From assembly GCA_017984135.1 (NCBI GenBank), contig JAGNZZ010000002.1:117750-166747 (forward strand): a stretch of DNA of 48,998 bases, read 5' to 3'. Made by a program: the position numbers and the translations under genes. Under the pieces are notes generated by a model. It was not told the DNA's origin. It worked only from the letters and a program-made list of their open reading frames with translations, and made no database searches. Positions 7,806-15,818 of the stretch are shown here, one piece after another. The stretch comes from Chitinophagales bacterium (GTDB taxonomy: Bacteria; Bacteroidota; Bacteroidia; Chitinophagales; JADIYW01). Within the stretch, counting starts at the first letter, position 1. Every line of letters starts with the position of its first letter.

Positions 7806-10800
7806 TTAGAAAATTTTAACGGCTACTTCTGGAATTCTTCTTAATTGTTCTACTAATTCTTTACTTACTTTTACTCCACTTTTACCTGATTTAAAAGATA
7901 GAGGTTGTTCATTATTGTCAAATAAATATAGAACAAATTTTTTATTGCCTTTGTGTTTGGAAATTATTTTATAGATATTTTCTATTTTTTGATCATCTAA
8001 CGTATTGTAATGCATCATTAATCTTAATTCTTTACAATGTTTTTCCATAATATCTTGCAGAAATTCTATTTCTAAAATTTTAAGCTCATTTTTTTCTTTA
8101 TCTCTAAAGCTTTTTTGATATTTTCCTTTGATAAATAATCTGTTTCCAGGCTCTATAAAGGCAAGAAAACTAGTATAATCTTTATTGAAAAAAAATACTT
8201 CAATTGATGAGTCTTCATCTTCAAATTGAACAATTGCCCATGGTTTTCCTTCTTTGCTGACTCGTTTATTTACGCTGCTCACTAAACATGCAAAAGTAAC
8301 TTCTGCGTTTTCAAAAAAAGCAATATTGTCAATGTTTGTGTTTGTGTAATTTTTTATTTCTATATCAAAATCATCTAAAGGATGTCCGGTAATATAAATT
8401 CCGGTCACTTCTTTTTCTTTTTGTAATTTTTCAAAAATTGGCCAAGGATGCGTTTGTGGTATTTCTGGTTCAGGTATTTCTGCATCAGCCGTTCCTCCAA
8501 ATAAAGATAAGGCTGAGGATGATTGTTGTTCTTTTACATTATTTCCATATCTGATGGCTAGTTCAATAAAGGAGGAATCATCTTTATACGTGTAAAAATA
8601 TTGAGCTCGATGAACGTTTTGAAAACTATCGAACGAACCAGACAGTGCTAATGATTCAATATTTTTTTTATTTACAGTTCGTGAATTAATGCGTTTAGTT
8701 AAATCAAAAATATTTTTGAAAGCACCATTTTTTTCACGTTCTATCAAGATATCTGTCACTGCGGCTTCACCTACACCTTTTATTGCAGATAATGCAAAGC
8801 GTATTTCACCCGCTTTATTGACAGAAAACCGCACATCACTTTCATTAATATCTGGACCTAAGGTTACTAAGTTCATTCTTCTGCATTCACTCAAAAAGAA
8901 ATTGATTTGTTTTATATCACTCATGTTGTGTGAGAGCACAGATGCCATATATTCTGCTGGATAATGCGCTTTTAAATATGCAGTTTGGAAGGCTACAAAT
9001 GCATAGCAAGTGGAATGCGATTTATTAAAAGCATACGATGCAAATTTTTCCCAATCTAACCATATTTTTTCACAAGTTTTAGTATCTATATTATTTTTTG
9101 TGCAGCCTATAATAAACAAAGGTTTGAGTGAGTCTAATTTTTCTCTATCTTTTTTTCCCATTGCTTTTCGTAACTCGTCAGCTTTTCCTTTTGTAAATCC
9201 GCCTAATTTTTGAGATAGCAACATCACTTGTTCTTGATAAACAGTAATGCCATACGTTTCTTTCAAATATTCTTCCATTTCTGGCAAGTCGTATTGTACT
9301 TTTTCGCGGCCATTTTTTCGAGCAATAAAATCAGGAATGTATTCCATTGGACCTGGTCGATACAAGGCATTCATGGCTATTAAATCATCAAATTTATCCG
9401 GTCGTAAGTCGCGTAAATATTTTTGCATACCTGCACTTTCAAATTGGAATGTGCCGATAGTGTCGCCATTTTGATATAGTTCAAATGTTTTTCTATCATC
9501 TAATGGAATTGTATTTAAGTTGATATCTATTCCATGATTTTTTTTGATTAAACGAAGTGCATCTCGCAAAATGGTTAATGTTTTTAGTCCTAAAAAGTCC
9601 ATTTTTAGCATGCCTGCATTTTCAATAACACTGCCATCAAACTGCGTAACATATAAATCAGCATCTTTTGCGGTACAAATTGGAATAAATTTTATTAAAT
9701 CATCTGGTGCAATAATGACAGCAGATGCATGTATGCCTCTGTTTCGTACGGAACCTTCTAATTCTTCAGCTAATTGTAGTGTGTGTTTAAACATCGGATT
9801 GTCTCGCAAATTGCGCAATTCTTCGACTTCTTCGTAGGCTTTTTCTAAAGTTATTTTTGGTTTTTCTGGTACTAATTTTGACATTTTATCGGTATCGGAT
9901 AAAGGAACTTTCAATACTCTTCCAACATCTTTTATGGCAGATTTAGCAGCCATAGTTCCGTATGTTATAATTTGTGCTACTTGATTTTTTCCATATTTAT
10001 CAATTACATAATTAATGACGCGCTCTCTACCTTCATCATCGAAATCAATATCGATATCTGGCATTGAAATACGATCCGGATTTAAGAAACGTTCAAATAG
10101 TAAATTGTATTTTATCGGATCTACATTAGTTATTCCTACTGCGTAAGCCACCGCAGAACCTGCTGCGGAACCACGTCCTGGACCAATGGATACGCCCAAT
10201 TTTCTACCTTCATTTATAAAATCTTGAACGATGAGGAAATAGCCAGGAAAACCCATGTGTTGAATGGTTTTTAGTTCAAAGTCTAATCTTTCCACTACAT
10301 CTAACGATAGAATATCGCCCCAACGTTTTTTTGCACCTTCAAAGGTTAAGAATCGTAAGTAGTCATCTTGATTTTTAAATCCAATCGGCAATTGAAAGGC
10401 CGGCAATAATATGTCGCGTTTTAAATCTAATTTGTTTACTTTTTCAGCAATTTCCATGGTATTTTCAATGGCAAAAGGAACATCTTTAAATAATTCTTTC
10501 ATCTCAAATTGAGTCTTGAAGAAAAATTTATCATTTTCAAATTTAAATCGTTTAGGATCGGCATAATCTTTCCCAGTTTGTAAGCACAATAAAATATCGT
10601 GTGCTTCGTAATCTTTTTGATTAACGTAATGTGAGTCATTGGTGGCAATGACTTTAACATGGTGTTTTTTTGCAAACTTTAAAAGTTCTTGGTTAATGGC
10701 TTCTTGACTCCAACCTGTTTCATCAAAATTTTGAATATCATGTCGTTGAATTTCAATGTAATAATCTTCCCCAAAAATATCTAACCATTCTAAAAATATT

Positions 10801-11276
10801 TTCTCCGCAGCTTCTACACCTTTATACATTATGGTTTGAGGCACTTCCGCACCTACACAACACGTAGTGGCAATGATGCCTTCGCTAAATTCTTTGATTA
10901 ACGCTCTGTCCACACGAGGAAAATCCATATAAATACCATCGATGAATCCTAGTGAAACTATTTTCATTAAATTTTTATAGCCGATTTCATTCTTTGCTAA
11001 TAATAATTGATGGTATCTTTTATCTTTATTTTCTCTAGAAAATTTTTTATTAAATCTATCTTCTACCACATATACTTCGCACCCAAATATTGGTTTTACA
11101 TCATGTTTTTTACAAGCACTAAAAAATTTAAATGCACCAAACATATTTCCATGGTCTGTGATTGCAACAGCCGACATATTATCTGCCTTTGCTTTTTTAA
11201 TCATGGTATCAATGTCGGCTGCACCATCTAAAAGTGAATATTGTGTGTGGCAGTGAAGTGGGGCAAAATCGCACAT
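7806..11276 (-). CDS. dnaE: DNA polymerase III alpha subunit
   Basis: A 1156-residue replicative polymerase catalytic subunit of the DnaE1 type. Order of parts: an N-terminal PHP domain (LHCHTQYSLLDG, then ITDHGNMFG, GCEVYV and NDSHYV); the polymerase palm with the metal-binding PDIDIDF near residue 405; fingers and tandem helix-hairpin-helix region (FALSAIKGVGEAA near 830); and an OB-fold with EVTFACLVSSVNKRVSKEGK near 1000. Length is normal for DnaE. The start is the only ATG that keeps the PHP metal motif. The PHP histidines and aspartates are retained, unlike in E. coli, which may mean a working metal site. No -7 element is obvious in the AT-rich region upstream. Confidence 0.97.
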   Translation of the reverse strand: MCDFAPLHCHTQYSLLDGAADIDTMIKKAKADNMSAVAITDHGNMFGAFKFFSACKKHDVKPIFGCEVYVVEDRFNKKFSRENKDKRYHQLLLAKNEIGYKNLMKIVSLGFIDGIYMDFPRVDRALIKEFSEGIIATTCCVGAEVPQTIMYKGVEAAEKIFLEWLDIFGEDYYIEIQRHDIQNFDETGWSQEAINQELLKFAKKHHVKVIATNDSHYVNQKDYEAHDILLCLQTGKDYADPKRFKFENDKFFFKTQFEMKELFKDVPFAIENTMEIAEKVNKLDLKRDILLPAFQLPIGFKNQDDYLRFLTFEGAKKRWGDILSLDVVERLDFELKTIQHMGFPGYFLIVQDFINEGRKLGVSIGPGRGSAAGSAVAYAVGITNVDPIKYNLLFERFLNPDRISMPDIDIDFDDEGRERVINYVIDKYGKNQVAQIITYGTMAAKSAIKDVGRVLKVPLSDTDKMSKLVPEKPKITLEKAYEEVEELRNLRDNPMFKHTLQLAEELEGSVRNRGIHASAVIIAPDDLIKFIPICTAKDADLYVTQFDGSVIENAGMLKMDFLGLKTLTILRDALRLIKKNHGIDINLNTIPLDDRKTFELYQNGDTIGTFQFESAGMQKYLRDLRPDKFDDLIAMNALYRPGPMEYIPDFIARKNGREKVQYDLPEMEEYLKETYGITVYQEQVMLLSQKLGGFTKGKADELRKAMGKKDREKLDSLKPLFIIGCTKNNIDTKTCEKIWLDWEKFASYAFNKSHSTCYAFVAFQTAYLKAHYPAEYMASVLSHNMSDIKQINFFLSECRRMNLVTLGPDINESDVRFSVNKAGEIRFALSAIKGVGEAAVTDILIEREKNGAFKNIFDLTKRINSRTVNKKNIESLALSGSFDSFQNVHRAQYFYTYKDDSSFIELAIRYGNNVKEQQSSSALSLFGGTADAEIPEPEIPQTHPWPIFEKLQKEKEVTGIYITGHPLDDFDIEIKNYTNTNIDNIAFFENAEVTFACLVSSVNKRVSKEGKPWAIVQFEDEDSSIEVFFFNKDYTSFLAFIEPGNRLFIKGKYQKSFRDKEKNELKILEIEFLQDIMEKHCKELRLMMHYNTLDDQKIENIYKIISKHKGNKKFVLYLFDNNEQPLSFKSGKSGVKVSKELVEQLRRIPEVAVKIF

Positions 11277-11603
11277 GTTGAGATGGAATTTAATTTGAAT
11301 AATATTGTAAAATGATAGTGAAATTACAATAGAATTTGTTTTTAAATGGGTTTGTATTTGTATTTATTTTTCAACAATCTAAATCATTGAAAATTAACTT
11401 AAAAATCGCTTGGGTATTTTTTTTGATTCAAATTTGTTTTCAAAACAGCATTTGCCAATGCTTGTTTTGTCCTCTTGTTTTTAGGTATCTATTTTTTTTA
11501 TTTTTTTTGATGTTTTAACTGCTTTTTTGAGTATAAATTTTTCGATTGGAATTAATATTTGTGTTTTCTTTTCTTTTATTTTTCAAGTAATTTCTATGCA
11601 TTT
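11277..11603. other. Long AT-rich intergenic region, no gene seen
   Basis: This is the first half of a 650-base gap between dnaE and the GbsR-like gene. It is very T-rich on the plus strand. A 60-codon ORF at 11336-11518 is a run of F, L, I and C codons without any recognisable feature, and I do not believe it is coding. I see no terminator, repeat or RNA gene here. Confidence 0.6.
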
Positions 11604-11611
11604 TACATTTG
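11604..11611 (+). promoter_or_regulatory. Possible -7 element upstream of the small ORF
   Basis: TACATTTG matches the consensus TAnnTTTG and lies 55 bases before the ATG of the 23-codon ORF at 11667. There is no convincing TTTG at -33, so this is weak support for a plus-strand transcript. Confidence 0.25.
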
Positions 11612-11666
11612 TGGAGCATAATTATTCAATTATTTCTTAATTTTTTATTCATTTATAGGAATATAC

Positions 11667-11738
11667 ATGAAAAAAGCCCAGGCATTGCACCTGAGCTTCA
11701 CGCAACTAAGAATTATTAACATTATGAGAAACTCATAA
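11667..11738 (+). CDS. Possible 23-residue leader peptide or small ORF
   Basis: ATG-to-TAA ORF reading MKKAQALHLSFTQLRIINIM followed by RNS. Codons 4-13 use GCC, CAG, CTG, AGC, TTC and ACG, which are rare in the neighbourhood; the 30 bases 11676-11705 are 60 percent GC inside very AT-rich DNA. The ORF overlaps two hairpins: GCCCAGG/CCTGAGC near its start and TTATGAG/CTCATAA at its end (11722-11738). It sits about 190 bases upstream of the GbsR-like gene. It could be a leader peptide, or the constraint may come from a structured RNA on either strand and the ORF be accidental. I do not recognise the peptide. Confidence 0.3.
   Translation: MKKAQALHLSFTQLRIINIMRNS
11670..11699 (-). terminator. 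Orphan intrinsic terminator on the minus strand
   Basis: Read on the minus strand: GCTCAGG, a 7-base loop, then CCTGGGC followed by six T. The stem has one T-G wobble and is lengthened by A-T pairs between the upstream AA and the T run. On the plus strand the same stem has a C-A mismatch and no U run, so the minus strand is the functional direction. No annotated minus-strand gene lies upstream within the 220 bases to the regulator gene, so it may end a small RNA. Confidence 0.6.
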
Positions 11739-11808
11739 AAGGGTAATCATAGTTTTATGGCAGTTTTATGGTTAATTTTTGTACTACAATTTTAGCGTTT
11801 CTTTTGAT
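11670..11808 (-). ncRNA. Candidate small RNA of about 140 nt
   Basis: Bounded by the orphan terminator at 11670-11699 and by a -7 element TATGTTTG on the minus strand at 11822-11815. Between them is a second hairpin (TTATGAG, loop TTT, CTCATAA, 11722-11738). The evidence is only the terminator, the hairpin and a -7 match without a clear -33, so the start and even the existence of the RNA are inferred. No known RNA family was recognised. Confidence 0.25.
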
Positions 11809-11823
11809 TTAAATCAAACATAA

Positions 11824-11857
11824 TTAGTAAACGGTCGTTTTTAGTTAGTATTCGGTC
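11824..11857. promoter_or_regulatory. 13-bp direct repeat, candidate operator
   Basis: TTAGTAAACGGTC (11824-11836) and TTAGTATTCGGTC (11845-11857) match at 11 of 13 positions, and their starts are 21 bases apart, two helical turns, so both would face the same side of the DNA. The first copy also lies within the inverted repeat AAACG-GT-CGTTT. The pair sits 35-70 bases upstream of the -33 element of the GbsR-like gene and next to a minus-strand -7 element, a usual place for an operator or activator site. Confidence 0.45.
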
Positions 11858-11891
11858 AATTTTACAATTTTTCGACTTATTTTCAATATTT

Positions 11892-11923
11892 TTTGAAACT
11901 TTAATATTTATCATCTATATTTG
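11892..11923 (+). promoter_or_regulatory. Strong promoter next to the GbsR-like start codon
   Basis: TTTG (11892-11895), a 20-base spacer and TATATTTG (11916-11923) form a full match to the Bacteroidota promoter (TTTG, N17-23, TAnnTTTG). The ATG at 11927 follows after only three bases, so transcription should begin at or within a few bases of the start codon and the mRNA would have no 5' leader. Confidence 0.7.
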
Positions 11924-11926
11924 TTT

Positions 11927-12439
11927 ATGCAATTAGAAGAAGCTAAAAAGCAATTTGTTCAAGCGTGGGGCGCATTAGGTTCGCAATGGGGAATAAATAA
12001 AACAATGGCGCAGATTCATGCCTTGATGATACTGTCTAAAGAACCATTAAGCACAGAAGAAATAATGGACGAATTATTGATTTCACGTGGAAATGCAAAT
12101 ATGAACTTGCGTGAGTTGATGGATTGGGGATTATTGTCGAAGGTTTTTAAAGCCGGAGAACGTAAAGATTACTTTATAGGCGAAAAAGATGTTTGGAAAA
12201 TTGCCAAGCAAGTAGCAAAAATTAGAAAAACCCGTGAATTAGATCCTATTTTAAAATTGTTGCATGAAATTAAGGATATCGATCTTTCAGATAAATCGGA
12301 TGAAACCAAACATTTCCAAAAAATGGTGAATGAGGTAGCAAAACTAGCAACTAATGTAGATAGGTTAATTGAAGGTATTTTTAAGGCAGAAGAAAATTGG
12401 TTTTGGGATAAAATTTTAAAACTATTTGCCAAACATTAA
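11927..12439 (+). CDS. GbsR/MarR-family winged-helix transcriptional regulator
   Basis: A 170-residue DNA-binding regulator of the GbsR type. The family opening is plain (QLEEAKKQFVQAWGALGSQW, then GINKTMAQIHALMIL), followed by a winged helix with LSTEEIMDELLISRGNANMN and the recognition and wing segment LRELMDWGLLSK...GERKDYF. The last 60 residues are helical and probably dimerise. Relatives control osmoprotectant or transport genes, but in Bacteroidota the targets are mostly unknown. The ATG at 11927 gives the usual family start. The direct repeat at 11824-11857 may be its own operator. Its stop overlaps that of the convergent YkgJ-type gene by four bases. Confidence 0.88.
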   Translation: MQLEEAKKQFVQAWGALGSQWGINKTMAQIHALMILSKEPLSTEEIMDELLISRGNANMNLRELMDWGLLSKVFKAGERKDYFIGEKDVWKIAKQVAKIRKTRELDPILKLLHEIKDIDLSDKSDETKHFQKMVNEVAKLATNVDRLIEGIFKAEENWFWDKILKLFAKH

Positions 12440-12936
12440 TCAACTAGGCTACGTTCTATATTATTTATAATACGTGCTACTGCTGGACATATTTCTGTGT
12501 TTTTTAGCGTGATATCTAAAATTTGATTTATTTTTTTTCTATTAGTGTGTGGGTAATCTTTACATGCAAACGGTCGAACGGTATAAATAGCACAAGTATT
12601 GTCTTTGTTTAAAAACTGACAAGGTGTTTTATTTAGAATCCAATCATTATCTTCATCTTTTTTAATATAATTTAAAATAAATTCTTTAGTAGAGATTTTT
12701 AAATATTTTGAAATTCTGTTAATGTCTTCGTTTGAAATTAAGGCAGGTGTGGTTTTGCAACAGTTGGCACAATGCAAACAATCTATTTGTGCAAATACTT
12801 CTTCGTGTTGTGTGTGAAAAAGTTCATCAACATCAAATGGTTTTAACTTTTTTAAAATTGAAATAGTTTTTTGATTTGCTTTTCTATTTTTTAAAGCTTG
12901 TTGTTTTAAATTATTTATTTCGTCGGATAGATTCAT
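12436..12936 (-). CDS. YkgJ-type cysteine-cluster protein
   Basis: A 166-residue protein with the YkgJ/CxxCxxCC metal-cluster pattern: Cys 53, 56, 59 and 60 (CLHCANCC), and further Cys in PCQFLNKDNTCAIYTVRPFAC. These cysteines are thought to bind zinc or an iron-sulphur cluster; the function of the family is unknown. The N-terminal 50 residues are a charged helix. It is the last gene of the minus-strand run nadC, lipid kinase, SUI1, but with a 113-base gap it may have its own promoter. Confidence 0.85.
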   Translation of the reverse strand: MNLSDEINNLKQQALKNRKANQKTISILKKLKPFDVDELFHTQHEEVFAQIDCLHCANCCKTTPALISNEDINRISKYLKISTKEFILNYIKKDEDNDWILNKTPCQFLNKDNTCAIYTVRPFACKDYPHTNRKKINQILDITLKNTEICPAVARIINNIERSLVD

Positions 12937-13049
12937 TTTTTTTTTGAATAATGGATAGTAGAAAGTAAATCGTAAATGGTGTATATTAAACAGATGAAAT
13001 CTTAAATCTTAATTATAAAATCTGAAATTTATTTTTCGAATCATGTTTT

Positions 13050-13391
13050 TTATTTAAGCTTCACTTTGTATTTTTCTTTCTCTAAAATTTCTTTTATTTT
13101 TAGTTTAAAATCGCCTTGAATCACAATTTCACCATCTTTGGCAGAGCCACCAACACCACATTTTGTTTTTAATGATTTAGCTAAGGCTTCTAAGTCTGAA
13201 ACTTTGCCCATAAAACCTTCAATGAGTGTAACCGTTTTTCCTTTTCGTTGTTTTTTATCAATGGAAACAATCAGAGTTTGTTGATGATTGAGCAATGTCT
13301 CCATTTGGTCTTCATCCTTTTCAAATTTAAAATCTGGATTGGTCGAGTACACAGTCATGTTGCCTAATTTTTTTTTCCAATCGTCGTTCAT
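13050..13391 (-). CDS. SUI1/eIF1-like translation factor (YciH type)
   Basis: A 113-residue protein. The N-terminus DDWKKKLGNMTVYSTNPDF is typical of Bacteroidota YciH homologues. The SUI1 domain follows, with KQRKGKTVTLIEGFMGK and the glycine-rich CGVGGSAKDGEIVIQGD loop. E. coli YciH affects start-codon selection in initiation; the role here is inferred from the family. I use the ATG at 13391, not the one nine codons upstream, because MNDDWKKK is the conserved start. It lies 45 bases after the lipid kinase gene in the same direction. Confidence 0.92.
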   Translation of the reverse strand: MNDDWKKKLGNMTVYSTNPDFKFEKDEDQMETLLNHQQTLIVSIDKKQRKGKTVTLIEGFMGKVSDLEALAKSLKTKCGVGGSAKDGEIVIQGDFKLKIKEILEKEKYKVKLK

Positions 13392-13436
13392 GTCTATTTT
13401 TTTAATTTTTAAATGCAAGATTTAAATGCATATAAT

Positions 13437-14336
13437 TTAGATTACATAATCTTTATCTACTAAAAAATTTAAGGCTTCTTTTTGGCAAGTGACTTCAATG
13501 TAATTTGTTTTGCCTTTGTAATCGCCATCCATTTGTATGCTTTCAATTTTGTTGGCTCTGACTTTGAGTGATTTATTTACACGATGTGTTTCCAGCATTT
13601 CTTGCGAGGCAATATCTCCAAAAAAACTTTCATATATTAATCCAGGAACTTTTGAGCGATCAAAATTTTTTACAATTGTTACTTCAAATTTTCCATCGTT
13701 TAAAATACTATTTTTAGTAAATTCTATATTATATCCTAATTGTCCGGTGGAAGTTACCAGCACCGTAAATGCTTCGGTTTCAATTATTGTTTCGCCATCG
13801 ATTTCAATGGTAAAATTTGGCAATTTATAAGTTAAGAAAGTAGATAAAATGCCTGTTAAATAAGCACCTACACCACGAAAAGGCAATTTATTAAATTGCT
13901 CAATTACTTTTGCATCGTAACCTATTCCTGCAGCCATAAAAAAAGGTTGACCATTTAATATTAAAGCATCAATTTTTAAGGCTTTTCCAGTGTTGATGAG
14001 TTGAATTGATTTAGCAACATCGATGGGAATTTTCAGTTTTCTGGCATTGGCATTTCCTGAACCAGTTGGAATACTTGCCATAATAATTGGCTTATTTAAA
14101 AGCATTTGTCCTACTTCGTTTTGTGTTCCATCGCCACCGGCAACTGCAATAATATCTATGTTTTCTATTAAAGATTGTTGTGCAATTTTTATGGCATGTC
14201 CTGCATATTTTGTCACAAAAATATCATAATCAAATTTAGATAAATCTAAATTTTGTCGAACTAAACGCTCTGAAAATTTTCCACCGAATGAACTGCCTGA
14301 TTTTGGATTGACAATAAAACGTACTTTTTTTTTCAT
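13437..14336 (-). CDS. Diacylglycerol/lipid kinase (YegS/DagK family)
   Basis: A 299-residue lipid kinase-like protein. It begins with FIVNPKSGSS, has the nucleotide-binding AVAGGDGTQNEVGQML near residue 83, and SIPTGSGNANARKL near 110, all hallmarks of the DAGK catalytic domain. The C-terminal half has the IEIDGE and MDGDYKG strands of the beta-sandwich domain. Members phosphorylate diacylglycerol or other lipids; the actual substrate is not known. It lies 20 bases downstream of nadC on the same strand and is probably co-transcribed with it. Confidence 0.92.
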   Translation of the reverse strand: MKKKVRFIVNPKSGSSFGGKFSERLVRQNLDLSKFDYDIFVTKYAGHAIKIAQQSLIENIDIIAVAGGDGTQNEVGQMLLNKPIIMASIPTGSGNANARKLKIPIDVAKSIQLINTGKALKIDALILNGQPFFMAAGIGYDAKVIEQFNKLPFRGVGAYLTGILSTFLTYKLPNFTIEIDGETIIETEAFTVLVTSTGQLGYNIEFTKNSILNDGKFEVTIVKNFDRSKVPGLIYESFFGDIASQEMLETHRVNKSLKVRANKIESIQMDGDYKGKTNYIEVTCQKEALNFLVDKDYVI

Positions 14337-14356
14337 TATAAATGTTTTGGATAAAT

Positions 14357-15208
14357 CTAATTGATTTCTGCCTTTAAGCTTAAATCTAAACTGCGAACGG
14401 AATGTGTTAATGCACCAACTGAAATAAAATCAACACCTGTTTCTGCATAAGCACGAATCGTTTCCAACGTTATGCCACCACTTGCTTCGGTTTCATATTT
14501 TCCATTAATTAATTCTACTGCTTCTTTCACTTTTTCTGGCGTATAATTATCCAACATTATTCTATCAATTCCACCGCAAGCCATTAATTCTTTTACATTT
14601 TCTATATTTCTCGTTTCCACTTCAATGCGTAAATTCATTTGGTTGGCTTTTAAGTATTCATGTACTTTTTGTACTGCTTTTGTGATGCCACCACAAAAAT
14701 CAATGTGATTGTCTTTTAGCATAATCATGTCATATAATCCAAAACGATGATTAGAACCACCTCCTACAGTAACAGCATACTTTTCTAAAAACCGGATATT
14801 GGGTGTTGTTTTTCGAGTGTCAATGACTTTTGCATTCGTACCTTCAATTATTTTTGCATATTCGTTGGTTTTAGTAGCAATGCCACTCATCCGTTGCATA
14901 CAATTTAATACCAGGCGTTCTGCTGTTAAAATTGAAATCGCTGATCCATATACATGAAATGCAATATCACCACATTTGATAGGAGCACCTTCCGAAATAT
15001 GAACTTCCATTTGAAGTTGAGAATCTACTTTATCAAAAATAGCCTTAGCTACCTCTAAGCCACATAAAATTCCATTATCTTTTACTAATAGTCGAGCTTT
15101 TCCTTGTGCCGTTGCATCAATAGAAGCTAAAGAAGAATGGTCGCCTTCATGCACATCTTCAAGTAACGCATCTGTAATAAATTTATCGAGTTCTTGTTGT
15201 GTGATCAT
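14357..15208 (-). CDS. nadC: Nicotinate-nucleotide pyrophosphorylase (carboxylating)
   Basis: A 283-residue quinolinate phosphoribosyltransferase, which turns quinolinate and PRPP into nicotinate mononucleotide in de novo NAD synthesis. Diagnostic segments are LLVKDNGILCGLEVAK, ERLVLNCMQRMSGIAT, VIDTRKTTPNIRFLEKYAV, GGGSNHRFGLYDMIMLKDNH, and the C-terminal EASGGITLETIRAYAETGVD. Length is normal. First gene of a minus-strand unit with the lipid kinase and SUI1 genes. No other NAD-synthesis gene is in the window. Confidence 0.97.
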   Translation of the reverse strand: MITQQELDKFITDALLEDVHEGDHSSLASIDATAQGKARLLVKDNGILCGLEVAKAIFDKVDSQLQMEVHISEGAPIKCGDIAFHVYGSAISILTAERLVLNCMQRMSGIATKTNEYAKIIEGTNAKVIDTRKTTPNIRFLEKYAVTVGGGSNHRFGLYDMIMLKDNHIDFCGGITKAVQKVHEYLKANQMNLRIEVETRNIENVKELMACGGIDRIMLDNYTPEKVKEAVELINGKYETEASGGITLETIRAYAETGVDFISVGALTHSVRSLDLSLKAEIN

Positions 15209-15225
15209 AGATATAATATAGAACC

Positions 15226-15233
15226 CAAATATA
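15226..15233 (-). promoter_or_regulatory. -7 element of nadC
   Basis: TATATTTG on the minus strand matches TAnnTTTG and ends 17 bases before the nadC ATG. The expected start site would give a short leader of about 10-14 bases. A clear -33 box was not found. Confidence 0.45.
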
Positions 15234-15341
15234 AAAAAATAAGTATCAAAAGAAGTATAATTGGGTGAATAGACTAAAATTGAAAGTCCATATCCTGTTT
15301 TTTTTATAAATTAGAACCAACTTTTTTTACCTTATATTTCA

Positions 15342-15734
15342 TCATTCTTTTTCAAAGCGAATTTCTTGAATATAATTTGTATTATTTGTTTTTTTTATGA
15401 AGATATAGGTTCTGTAAGAACCTGCATTGGTTTTTAAATTACCAATAGCATATTGTGCTGCATCATTTGAATTACCTTTATGTACCAACGTAAAATCTCT
15501 ACTTGAAAATTTATGTAAGAAACCTTTTAAAATTACTTCTGCTTGTGTACTGCTATAATTATCTGCATTGTCATCAATGGTGATATCTACTCTTTTATCA
15601 AAGTTTTTAGCAATCGCATTTGCATTTCCATTTTTCAATGAAGTTGGTAGTGTACTTAAAATTTCCTGACACTGAACCTCTCTAAAAAAAAGTAAGCAAA
15701 AAATAAATAACAATATTGGCTTTAAAACCTTCAT
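15342..15734 (-). CDS. DUF4783-family secreted protein
   Basis: A 130-residue exported protein with a signal peptide (MKVLKPILLFIFCLLFFREV, cleavage probably after VQC) and a domain in the NTF2-like style: LPTSLKNGNANAIAKNFDKR, then NYSSTQAEVILKGFLHKF and IQEIRFEKE. This fits DUF4783, widespread in Bacteroidota and without known function. The ATG at 15734 is chosen because it begins the signal peptide; the longer frame overlaps the gpmI region. It is divergent from gpmI and about 130 bases from nadC. Confidence 0.8.
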   Translation of the reverse strand: MKVLKPILLFIFCLLFFREVQCQEILSTLPTSLKNGNANAIAKNFDKRVDITIDDNADNYSSTQAEVILKGFLHKFSSRDFTLVHKGNSNDAAQYAIGNLKTNAGSYRTYIFIKKTNNTNYIQEIRFEKE

Positions 15735-15818
15735 AAATCGTATTTTCGTAAAGTTATGGTACACATTCTGTGCCAAACCGATGCTAAAAATAGTTTTTTT
15801 TTAATAAAAATTAACAAA

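Noticed and set aside
11336..11518. 60-codon ORF in the dnaE to GbsR gap
   Set aside because: Only F, L, I and C codons from T-rich DNA; no recognisable feature or ribosome-binding context.
15756..15818. Longer N-terminus for gpmI
   Set aside because: The added 21 residues are unlike the family and overlap the promoter side of the divergent DUF4783 gene; GTG at 15819 gives the normal start.
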